From NCBI RefSeq assembly GCF_001613795.1, contig NZ_LPVZ01000018.1:124001-188000 (forward strand): a stretch of 64,000 nucleotides of DNA, in the 5' to 3' direction. The DNA is from Thalassospira sp. MCCC 1A01148 (GTDB taxonomy: Bacteria > Pseudomonadota > Alphaproteobacteria > Rhodospirillales > Thalassospiraceae). Made by a program: the position numbers and the translations under genes. The notes under the pieces are model-generated. The model searched no databases. It was not told the DNA's origin and worked only from the letters and a program-made list of their open reading frames with translations. Below are positions 8,377 to 16,052 of the stretch, piece by piece (the stretch's first letter is position 1; every line of letters begins with the position of its first letter).

Positions 8377-9503
8377 TGCCGCACTTCCGTTTTGCGATTT
8401 ATCGCGTCGTGAACAGCATTCCAGATGGTCTTGGCGTGATGAGCAGGATTGTTATTGGCAATCGCCTTGGCTTGTTGCTGTCGCGTGGTTTCAAGAAGTT
8501 CGGGTTTGGCAAGAAGCCGTTCGCAGGCAGAAACCCATCGTTGCGGATCGTCGACCGGCAGGATTTCGGTGGGCTGCAAAACATCAGGCGCGCAACCCGT
8601 CACCGTGCTTGTCAGGGCGACAGCACCACAGGTGATCACATCAATCACACCAACCCCGTAAGCATCATTGCGGCTTGGGAAAAGGGCGATCTTGCTGTTG
8701 GTCAGAATAGGCGGGAGGTCATCTGGCGGTAACTGGTCAAAAACGTCGGCATGGTTCTCAAGGCCTACAGATTTCAACACTTCTGTGGCTTTTTGGATAT
8801 CGGTGCTGCCTGCGATTGCGATGCGCTGGGCCATGCCTGCTTTGATCAGCTTCGCCGCGATCAAAACAAAGATATCAAAACCCTTGGACTTGGTCGTGCG
8901 GCCGCACCAGAGCAGATCATAACACCGTTCTGACCGTGTCCGGTTGGCCGTTGCAGCGGGGATCGGAAATGACGGAGGAATTAGCGCGACCCGGATGTGT
9001 TGGGGAAGTGCTCCGTGGCTTTCAAACCAACTCGCCCCGCGCGTGCTTGCGGCGAGAAAACCATCTGCCCGTGCGATCAGGGTGCGGCGTAACCTTTGTC
9101 GAGCGGGATTGGCATAAGCCGCATCCGAGCCCATCCAGCCATCAAATTGCAAAACCGTTGGAATATCGTGTGCGAGGGCCCAGTTTTGAGCCTGCCATTG
9201 GGCAATGCCAAAGCCACCCAGAATCAGAACATCGGCCGGTTTTGCCGAAAGGGCGCGCGCAACCCCGAACGGGATCGCAAGGGTTCGGTTTTCCCCAAGC
9301 GGAATTTGCAGGCCAGACAAGGTTGCGCGTTCATAGCTGCCCGCAGGGGTTGCCCAATTACGTTGTGGTTCACGCCGCTGGGTGCACAGAACCCGCAAGC
9401 CGCCGCCAGCCAAATGAGCGCAGTGTTGAAGCGCGTCATAGGCCGCGGATCGGTAGGGCGGCACAAGGTTTGTCAGTAAAGTCACCCTCACCGTGGCGCT
9501 CAC
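8367..9503 (-). CDS. glycosyltransferase family 4 with altered EX7E motif
   Basis: GT-B protein of 378 residues and the first gene of the leftward polysaccharide arm. It opens with VTLLTNLVPPYRSAAYDAL, has LLWCGRTTKSKGFDIF at the start of the C-terminal domain, and FPSRNDAYGVGVIDVITCG where GT4 enzymes normally have E-x7-E. Here both acids appear as Asp (DAYGVGVID), a conservative but unusual change. N-terminal segment VLQFDGWMGSD is probably the acceptor side. It could still be active or could be a partner subunit. Transcription presumably starts in the 167-bp region shared with the GT26 gene. Confidence 0.82.
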   Translation of the reverse strand: MSATVRVTLLTNLVPPYRSAAYDALQHCAHLAGGGLRVLCTQRREPQRNWATPAGSYERATLSGLQIPLGENRTLAIPFGVARALSAKPADVLILGGFGIAQWQAQNWALAHDIPTVLQFDGWMGSDAAYANPARQRLRRTLIARADGFLAASTRGASWFESHGALPQHIRVALIPPSFPIPAATANRTRSERCYDLLWCGRTTKSKGFDIFVLIAAKLIKAGMAQRIAIAGSTDIQKATEVLKSVGLENHADVFDQLPPDDLPPILTNSKIALFPSRNDAYGVGVIDVITCGAVALTSTVTGCAPDVLQPTEILPVDDPQRWVSACERLLAKPELLETTRQQQAKAIANNNPAHHAKTIWNAVHDAINRKTEVRQWG

Positions 9504-9670
9504 CTTGAGATGCTAATATTGCCGATAACTCAATCATAAGTTACCATTATCTTCAACCAATTAGCCATAACCTTAAATTGCATTGGGCATTGATAAGCCG
9601 ATGACGAAAAGGCGGCTTGTTTGGTTTTGCCGGGGTGCAGGTGTGTCCGGTGAAGTGACAGGGGTGGTGC
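9504..9670. promoter_or_regulatory. divergent promoter region of the two polysaccharide arms
   Basis: This 167-bp stretch separates the first gene of the leftward arm (start 9503) from the first gene of the rightward arm (start 9671), so it must hold promoters for both. Bases about 9510-9595 are clearly AT-richer than the surroundings and contain several TAAnnT-like segments, typical of a promoter and regulator-binding area. AGGGG lies a few bases before the ATG at 9671. I could not pick one convincing -35/-10 pair. Confidence 0.5.
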
Positions 9671-11143
9671 ATGCGCGACGAAATTGCAGGGCAACGGGCT
9701 GCCTTTTTTGGGCTGCCGCTTGATACGCGCCAAAGACACCACGTCTGCGCCGATATCCGGATGAAGCTTCGCGAAGCAACCGCCGCTAACACCCGAACCT
9801 GCTTTCGCCATCACTGCCTGAATGCGACCAAACTTCCCGCTGCCTTGCGCGATGAAAAGTTATTTGCGGCACTGTCGCGCGCGAGCTGCCTTTCGGCAGA
9901 TGGCATGGGGATAGTGTGGGCATCCCGCCTGATGGGGATCAGGGTGTCAGAGCGGGTAACGGGCATTGATCTGATGACGGATCTTTTGGCTATGTTCGCA
10001 CGTGATGGTGTGCGTGTCTTCCTTCTGGGGGCGCGTCAGGAGGTTCTTGATCAGTTGACAATATCGTTGCCTGATCGGTTTCCCGGCCTGAACATTGTCG
10101 GGACACATCACGGCTATGAGATGGATGACGACAAACTTGCCAGCAGTGTCGCTGCGTGCAAACCGGACGCGCTTTTTGTTGCCTTGCCGTCGCCGCGCAA
10201 GGAACTGTTCGTTGATCAATATGGGCCTGAAACCGGATGCCGTTTCGTCATGGGGGTTGGCGGCGCGTTTGACGTTCTGGCAGGACAAGTTCGGCGTGCG
10301 CCATTGATTTGGCAACGAATTGGTCTGGAATTCCTTTGGCGCATCGTTTGTCAGCCGCACTACATGGTCCCGCGCTACGGTCATGGTCTTGTGGCATTTT
10401 CCCGCGTTGTTTTGCCAAAAATCGCAAGCTTTCAGATCGCCCGCCTTCGCGGAGCAATACAAAGAACGGCAAGCATTTTAGCCGTAATCATGATGTTGCT
10501 GCCGCTGCCGGTCGCCGATTCAAGGGCGCAATCAGATGTTGGGGCCAATTTTGATCCCGCGAACCGACAGGCGGCATTAAGCTGGCTTGAGAGTGAGCTT
10601 GCCGAGCTTTCAGACCCTGAAGATGTTGGTCAGATGATTGAGGTGCTTGTTGGCGCCTTGTTGATCGCCGATGGTGCGGAAGACAGCAATGCAATCGACT
10701 GGCAAGCATCCGAGGAGAGCGTCAATGCGCTTCTGAGCCTGTTTGAAGCCGTTCTTGGTGGCGGTACAAACCGGTTTCTCGCGGAGACTGTTCTTGGCGG
10801 GGTAATTTTACGTCTGATTGATCTGCATCCGGAGCCCGGTCAATTCAGGCAAAACATGCGCACCAATGCACCCGGTTTGATGACCCGTTTGTTTGAACGC
10901 CCGACGGATCGCCAACTTACTTTCACTGATACACAAGCATCCGTTTCGGCAACCTATGACGGCGATACGACGCGGCGTGTGGGACAATCACGGCGACAGT
11001 CTGAGGCGGAACGGACCCGAAAGTATGCCCCCTTGCTTGTCATTGGGCTGCAGCTTCAGGGCAGTTCAGACAACCTTTGGGAGGGTGATGATTACGAGGA
11101 TCAGAGCGATCTGGCAGAGCTTGAGGATGCAAGTCCCAGATGA
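9671..11143 (+). CDS. GT26 (WecG/TagA/CpsF) glycosyltransferase fused to a membrane-anchored C-terminal domain
   Basis: Residues about 15-255 form a GT26 glycosyltransferase, which adds a sugar (often an N-acetylmannosamine-type residue) to undecaprenyl-linked intermediates at the cytoplasmic membrane face. Motifs are SADGMGIVWASRLMG (75-89), VRVFLLGARQEV (114-125), PDALFVALPSPRKELF (165-180) and VMGVGGAFDVLAGQ (193-206). Most GT26 proteins end near here, but this one continues to 490. Residues 267-281 are a hydrophobic segment followed by DSRA at 283-286, like a signal peptide, and then about 200 acidic, mostly helical residues I do not recognise. No ATG, GTG or TTG suitable for a separate gene precedes the hydrophobic segment. 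The stop overlaps the Wzz gene by 4 bp. Confidence 0.85.
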   Translation: MRDEIAGQRAAFFGLPLDTRQRHHVCADIRMKLREATAANTRTCFRHHCLNATKLPAALRDEKLFAALSRASCLSADGMGIVWASRLMGIRVSERVTGIDLMTDLLAMFARDGVRVFLLGARQEVLDQLTISLPDRFPGLNIVGTHHGYEMDDDKLASSVAACKPDALFVALPSPRKELFVDQYGPETGCRFVMGVGGAFDVLAGQVRRAPLIWQRIGLEFLWRIVCQPHYMVPRYGHGLVAFSRVVLPKIASFQIARLRGAIQRTASILAVIMMLLPLPVADSRAQSDVGANFDPANRQAALSWLESELAELSDPEDVGQMIEVLVGALLIADGAEDSNAIDWQASEESVNALLSLFEAVLGGGTNRFLAETVLGGVILRLIDLHPEPGQFRQNMRTNAPGLMTRLFERPTDRQLTFTDTQASVSATYDGDTTRRVGQSRRQSEAERTRKYAPLLVIGLQLQGSSDNLWEGDDYEDQSDLAELEDASPR

Positions 11144-13272
11144 GCGAACGTTTTGATCCATCATTGCGCGACATGTTGGTCATCCTTTGGCAGCGACGTG
11201 GCATTGCGTCCATGGCCTTTGTCATTGTTTTAATTGGGCTTTTGACGCTGTTTGCAAACTGGCAGGGCAATTACCGCTCAGTGGCCGAAATCGGGTTTTC
11301 ACAGGAATCATCTGTCGGCAAAAGCTCATCGTCAGAATCCTGGTTGGGTGATCGGCACGCGGTAACAGCCCAGGAAATTGAAACAGCGATTGCCGAAATC
11401 AAGGGGCAGGAAACACTTTTGGCAGCATTGTCGGTGCTGCGTGGGGAGGGTGTTAAGCTTGGCAATACGTCTGAAGACGGGTCACTTTTCAAGCAGCTTG
11501 GTATCCTTAATCCGGGGCAGGATGACATCGCGGCAGGCGACCATGCTGAAGCGGATCATCTGAATGATTTGCGCCGCGGGCTGGAAGCATCACGGGTCGG
11601 AAACGCAGCCGTTATTGAAGTTTCTTTTCGTGCGAAGCATCCCGAAATAGCGCAACAGGCCTTGCTGGCGATTGTCGAGACCTATCTTTGGCAACGCGAA
11701 GATCGCCAGAAAAGTGCGGTTCGGCGGCAACTTGCAGAGGCCGTTTCGCAGTTCGATGCTGCACAAACTGAACTGGCGGCACTGGAAAGCGATCTGGCCG
11801 TTTTGCAAAGCAGTGCGGGTATTCTTGACGCTGATGAAAGTGCGCGGATGCTTGATCGCATCTATGCGCTTGATGAACAGGCTGAAAAACTTGGTCAGGA
11901 GGTTGTTGGCCTGAGGCTTGCGCGCGACAGCCGCAATAACGCAGCGGCGCTTGATGATCTTCTGGCAATTCCCGATATCGCAGGCCATCCGGTTGTGCGG
12001 CAAGTCTCAGCACAGCTTGATGCAAAAAAGCAGGAGTTTGTGTCGCTTGATCAGCGCTATGGCCCCAAGCATCCCATGATGCAGGGCAAGCAGCGTGAGA
12101 TTGATGATCTGCGTAGTGAACTTGGCGATGCGGCAGGTAAAGTTGCCAGTCAAATGGATGTTGAACTTGCCGGGGCTGAAGAAAAGCTTCGTTTGATTGT
12201 TGATCAACGTGATCAATGGGAAGAACGGATGGCTGTACGCAATAAAAGCGTTCAGGGGCAGGCGGCGCTGAGCCGGTCAGTCGCCCTGGCGCGTGCGAAC
12301 GTTCAGGAGATTGGGCAACAGGTTCAATCGCTTCGGCGCGAAATGGCGGCTTTTCATGGTGATGCCGCGATCCTGCATGCGCCCACCTTGCCCGCAGCCA
12401 CCGAATTCCCGGCTAAACGTGACCTTGCCCTGTTGGCCATCATGATAGCGTTGTTTGCAGCTGTGGTTGCGGCATTGCTGCGTCACTATTTCGATCAGCG
12501 CATCGATGATGCATTTGATCCCCAAGCGACAGTCGGCATCCCGCTTTTTGCGCGTATCCCGGACCAATCCGTCGTGGGGAATGCAACCACCGCACATGAG
12601 GAAGCGACTGGTCATCTGTCGGTTCTGATGCGGATTATGTCTCAGGGACGGGATGGGGAAACGCAAAGCAACCCGAACGGACAAGTGATCGCCCTTGGTT
12701 CAGCGGTGTCTGGCGATGGCAAAAGCCACATTGCGCATGCATTGGCCGAAAAGCTGTCGGGATTGGGGGCTTCGGTGATTGTCCTTGATGCGGATTTGCA
12801 TGATCCGGCACCGCCAAAGCGGACCGATCATAACCGCGAAAAGCACGTCGATTTGACTGACGTCATGTCAGGGCTTGTTGACCCGGATGACGCCATTTCC
12901 GGGCCGGGGAATGAAGACGGGTATCAATATCTTGGTGCGCGGATGCCGGTACCGGGCAATATCGCCACGGGCATGATAGACGGGCAATTGCCGCATTTGA
13001 TCAAGCGCCTGCGCACCCGGTTTGATCATGTGATTGTCGATACACCACCGATCCTGTCGGTGGCGGATGGCGTGATTGCGCTGGGGCTTGCTGATGTCAG
13101 ACTGTTCACGCTGCGTTGCGGGCACAGCAAGCGCCGCGATATCACCCATGCCCTGTCGCAATTGCGTGCAGCCGGTATCGTACCCGACGGGGTGGTTTTG
13201 AATAGCGCCCAAGCCCGTCCTGCCTATGGCAAAGCCGAACCGGCGATGGCGACGAAAGGGCAACTGACATGA
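11140..13272 (+). CDS. polysaccharide co-polymerase with BY-kinase-like domain (Wzz/Wzc type)
   Basis: Inner-membrane protein of 710 residues controlling polymer length and export. A first membrane span lies near 22-40, a long periplasmic coiled coil (about 140-415) follows, then a second span near 428-448. The cytoplasmic ATPase domain has Walker A SGDGKSH near 522-528, Walker A-prime VIVLDADLHDP near 546-556 and Walker B VIVDTPP near 631-637. Two features are odd: the usual Thr after the Walker A GKS is His, and the C-terminal tail has a single Tyr instead of the tyrosine cluster that BY-kinases autophosphorylate. ATP binding is likely; tyrosine kinase activity is doubtful. It is coupled to both neighbours by ATGA overlaps. 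Confidence 0.88.
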   Translation: MSERFDPSLRDMLVILWQRRGIASMAFVIVLIGLLTLFANWQGNYRSVAEIGFSQESSVGKSSSSESWLGDRHAVTAQEIETAIAEIKGQETLLAALSVLRGEGVKLGNTSEDGSLFKQLGILNPGQDDIAAGDHAEADHLNDLRRGLEASRVGNAAVIEVSFRAKHPEIAQQALLAIVETYLWQREDRQKSAVRRQLAEAVSQFDAAQTELAALESDLAVLQSSAGILDADESARMLDRIYALDEQAEKLGQEVVGLRLARDSRNNAAALDDLLAIPDIAGHPVVRQVSAQLDAKKQEFVSLDQRYGPKHPMMQGKQREIDDLRSELGDAAGKVASQMDVELAGAEEKLRLIVDQRDQWEERMAVRNKSVQGQAALSRSVALARANVQEIGQQVQSLRREMAAFHGDAAILHAPTLPAATEFPAKRDLALLAIMIALFAAVVAALLRHYFDQRIDDAFDPQATVGIPLFARIPDQSVVGNATTAHEEATGHLSVLMRIMSQGRDGETQSNPNGQVIALGSAVSGDGKSHIAHALAEKLSGLGASVIVLDADLHDPAPPKRTDHNREKHVDLTDVMSGLVDPDDAISGPGNEDGYQYLGARMPVPGNIATGMIDGQLPHLIKRLRTRFDHVIVDTPPILSVADGVIALGLADVRLFTLRCGHSKRRDITHALSQLRAAGIVPDGVVLNSAQARPAYGKAEPAMATKGQLT

Positions 13273-13682
13273 AGTGGTGCCTGATTGCGATAGCGGTTCT
13301 ATTGCTTGGCGCTGGCGGGGTGGCGCTGGTTTCAGAGGGCAGGGCGCTATCACAGCTTAAAGACAAGCGGGCGGGATTTGCCAATGGAAACGGTTTTGCT
13401 GCGGCGCGTGACGCACAGAACCTGCTGAAAGCTGTAATGGCGTATGATGCTTTGCAGCTTGGCGAAGTTGTTGATCAGCGACTGGCGGAAAGACCGTTCG
13501 ATCCGCTTTTTTGGGGCCTGAAGGCCGAAATGCTTGCGAAGCGTGATCTGTTGGTGGGGGCTAGCCTGCTCGATCAGGCACAGGCGATTGCGCCGCGCGA
13601 CCCAAGGGTGCGGGCCTTGCGCGACGGGTTGCAAAGGTGGCTTCAAGACGGGTCATTGCCATCATCACAACCGGCAGAATAA
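13269..13682 (+). CDS. small exported or anchored hypothetical protein
   Basis: Protein of 137 residues with an N-terminal hydrophobic segment (WCLIAIAVLLLGAGGVALV) that is a signal peptide or anchor. The remainder is helical; FDPLFWGLKAEMLAKRDLL and the following DQAQAIAPRDPRVRALRDGL resemble a degenerate TPR pair, so a periplasmic adaptor role next to the co-polymerase is possible. Its ATG overlaps the upstream stop by 4 bp, which supports translation. Its last 122 bp overlap, antisense, the end of the O-antigen ligase-type gene on the other strand. Not recognised as a named family. Confidence 0.6.
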   Translation: MKWCLIAIAVLLLGAGGVALVSEGRALSQLKDKRAGFANGNGFAAARDAQNLLKAVMAYDALQLGEVVDQRLAERPFDPLFWGLKAEMLAKRDLLVGASLLDQAQAIAPRDPRVRALRDGLQRWLQDGSLPSSQPAE

Positions 13683-14877
13683 GGGCTGGCATGACCATGA
13701 CCCAGTCGCCAACGCTGCCAAGCAATCCCATGCCCAAAAGCGCGATCAGAAGTGCGCGTGTGTCGCGGTGCTTGCCGTTGGCAATAGCCGCCACAAAAGC
13801 AATAACGATTGCGGCCAACAGGATCAGCGTGGTCGGGACGCCAAACACCAGACTGCTGTCGAGCCAGAGATTATGGCTGCTAAACCAGTTGGCATTCGCA
13901 TTCAGATCCGGGGTGGCGAAATGAGCAATGACAACAGCAATGCCATCTGCCCCCCATCCGGTGATTGGTCGTTCCGAGATTGCGTGCAGAGCAGTCATCC
14001 AAAGATCATCGCGCTGGATCAGATCGGTGCGCGACAGGTCAATGAACCGGATCCAAAGCTCGGGCGATGCGACGGCAACAACGCCAATGATTGCGATGCA
14101 GCCCAAGGCGGTCAGAAGCAGTCGTTTGAGACGGTTGGTGATTTCACCTGGCGTCAGAACAACAAACAGCGCACAGCCCACAATCGCCATGGCAAAACCC
14201 AACCGCGAATGGCTTTGCGTAAGGCTTGCGGCAAAAGCCATCGCCAGTGCCAGCCATCCACCAGCCTGATCAAGGCGCTTGCCCCTGCTCGATGCAGCGG
14301 TTTGATGATAGAGAAAGAGGCAGGCAACGATGCCAAATGCCATCAAAGTGCCGAATGCATTGCGGTTGGCAAAGCTTCCGGTCCAGTCGCCAAGATGGAC
14401 TTGTTTGGCAAACCAGAATGTGGTCTGCCATCCCAACAGCTCGGCGCTTGTTGCCAGCACGACCTGCAGGGCGCAGGCAACCACAAGAGTACGGGCGACA
14501 ATGACCGTCAAGTGGGACTGCATCCGCGCAACCAGTGCAGTCAGCGTCAGCACACCGCCCAGCCAGATCAAATAGAACGCCATGTTCAACCAGCCATTGG
14601 GGACAAGTGCTATGCGCGGTGCATTAAACGGATAGGCCTGCAGGGGCCAGACGGCCAAGCTTTGCAGGACCGACCAACCAATCAGCCCACCGATCCCCAG
14701 CCAGAGATACAGCACATGTTTGCTGATCTGTACCGGACCGGCGCGCAGACAGATTGCGACGACGCCAATGCCGGTCAGGATCGCCAGAATGGCAAGCGCC
14801 CATGGCCGCAGACCGCCGAGCAAAAGCGGGGCAAGAATGATCTGCGCTATCAGACAAGTTTGCGAAAGCCTGAGCAT
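13561..14877 (-). CDS. O-antigen ligase/polymerase family membrane protein
   Basis: Integral membrane protein of about 438 residues with ten or more spans. The Wzy_C-type core is visible as FANRNAFGTLMAFGIVACL, TQSHSRLGFAMAIVG, a large periplasmic loop with ERPITGWGADGIA, and SSHNLWLDSSLVFGVP, whose histidine matches the conserved loop position of WaaL/Wzy proteins. It should polymerise or ligate lipid-linked repeat units in the periplasm. The frame can begin at TTG 14907 or ATG 14877; neither has a strong ribosome site, so I take the ATG. It points against the genes on both sides and overlaps the end of the small gene by 122 bp. Confidence 0.83.
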   Translation of the reverse strand: MLRLSQTCLIAQIILAPLLLGGLRPWALAILAILTGIGVVAICLRAGPVQISKHVLYLWLGIGGLIGWSVLQSLAVWPLQAYPFNAPRIALVPNGWLNMAFYLIWLGGVLTLTALVARMQSHLTVIVARTLVVACALQVVLATSAELLGWQTTFWFAKQVHLGDWTGSFANRNAFGTLMAFGIVACLFLYHQTAASSRGKRLDQAGGWLALAMAFAASLTQSHSRLGFAMAIVGCALFVVLTPGEITNRLKRLLLTALGCIAIIGVVAVASPELWIRFIDLSRTDLIQRDDLWMTALHAISERPITGWGADGIAVVIAHFATPDLNANANWFSSHNLWLDSSLVFGVPTTLILLAAIVIAFVAAIANGKHRDTRALLIALLGMGLLGSVGDWVMVMPALILPVVMMAMTRLEATFATRRARPAPLGRAAQSPVPDRAG

Positions 14878-14966
14878 CAAGGTCAGCCAATCTGCGTTGC
14901 AATCCAAACCGTTAGCCTAGCCGAATTTTCGCATCCTGTCGCGCCGCTTGCGAGAGGCAGCCGGCC

Positions 14967-16052
14967 ATGAAGGGAACCGTTCCTTTGGCGACGATTGCCG
15001 ACCGGCAAAATCGCGATGCGCGCCATAACCCAGCAACTTTGCCTTTATGGCTTGTGCTGCTGGGTAATTTGCTGATGGGGGTGTCGCTCTGGCTGATAGG
15101 TGCTGGTGGAATGGCCGCAAAGCTTATTCTGCTTGGTTTCTGGATTGCGTTGCTGTGTCGGTTCGCGCGCCAAGTCCGGGTTGGGGGCGGTTTGCTGACA
15201 GGGGGGCTGATCCTTGCTGCGCTAACGGGCCTGATCGCGACGGGGAATGGTGCGAGTTTGGAAAAGCTGCGTCTGATCGGCAACCTTTTGATACTGCCGG
15301 TCGGGCTTCTGGTCGGGCGTATGGTTGGTCGCGACAGCCTTGGGCTTATAATCCCGGTTCTTGTGCTTTACCTGATGCTGTCAAGTTCCTTTCAGATGAC
15401 GCATGAGGGATTGCGTCTTAATCAGCCGTTCTTGTTTTTGGGCTTGTTTGCCCTGTGCTCAGTTGCTCGGTGGCGGGGGCATCGGTTGCTTGCAGCAGGG
15501 GCTGGCGTGGCGGTTTTGCTGAGCCAGACCCGGATTGCGGTGTTGGCGATGTTGGTCAATCTGATCGGGATGATCCGGTTTTCGGGGGCGATGACATGGC
15601 TTGTCGGTGTCATCGTGCTTGCGGGTTTTGGCTGGATCGCCGCGTCTCATTTACCGCGCCTGTTTCTTACCCATGGCAGTGGCCGCCTGGCGTTTTGGCA
15701 GGATTTCTGGGGGCTGTGGCAAGGCGGCTCCGTCGGGCAAAGATGGCTGGGTTTCGGAGCGGGTGCGGTCGAGGAGACCCTGTCAGGTTATCAATCCTTT
15801 GCATCGTTTGGGGCCCTTCATAACGATCATTTCCGCATGCTGTTTGAAACCGGCATTCTGGGGGCGGGGCTTTGGCTTTTCGGATGGGGTGTGATGTTGT
15901 GGTCGGTGCGCCATGCGCGCCTTGCGGTTTGTATTTTGTTTTCGGCAATGCTGACGATGGTGACGGACAACACGTTGAATTACGGGCATTATCTGATCTG
16001 TTGCGGAATTGCTGCCGGGATTGCCGCCCGTGCGGGGTGTGACCATGGATAG
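14967..16052 (+). CDS. second O-antigen polymerase-like membrane protein
   Basis: Integral membrane protein of 361 residues with about ten spans. It shows VLLSQTRIAVLAMLVNLIG followed by a large loop with WLGFGAGAVEE and ALHNDHFRMLFETGILG, the HND pattern being typical of Wzy/ligase-type proteins. It is shorter than, and clearly distinct from, the 438-residue protein encoded divergently 89 bp away. One may be the polymerase and the other a ligase, or they may serve two polymers; the sequence does not decide. The stop overlaps the start of the next gene by 8 bp. Confidence 0.78.
   Translation: MKGTVPLATIADRQNRDARHNPATLPLWLVLLGNLLMGVSLWLIGAGGMAAKLILLGFWIALLCRFARQVRVGGGLLTGGLILAALTGLIATGNGASLEKLRLIGNLLILPVGLLVGRMVGRDSLGLIIPVLVLYLMLSSSFQMTHEGLRLNQPFLFLGLFALCSVARWRGHRLLAAGAGVAVLLSQTRIAVLAMLVNLIGMIRFSGAMTWLVGVIVLAGFGWIAASHLPRLFLTHGSGRLAFWQDFWGLWQGGSVGQRWLGFGAGAVEETLSGYQSFASFGALHNDHFRMLFETGILGAGLWLFGWGVMLWSVRHARLAVCILFSAMLTMVTDNTLNYGHYLICCGIAAGIAARAGCDHG

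Noticed and set aside
13534-14970. 478-residue rightward open frame
   Set aside because: Antisense to the O-antigen ligase-type gene, Gln/Lys/Cys-rich, no fold or family character.
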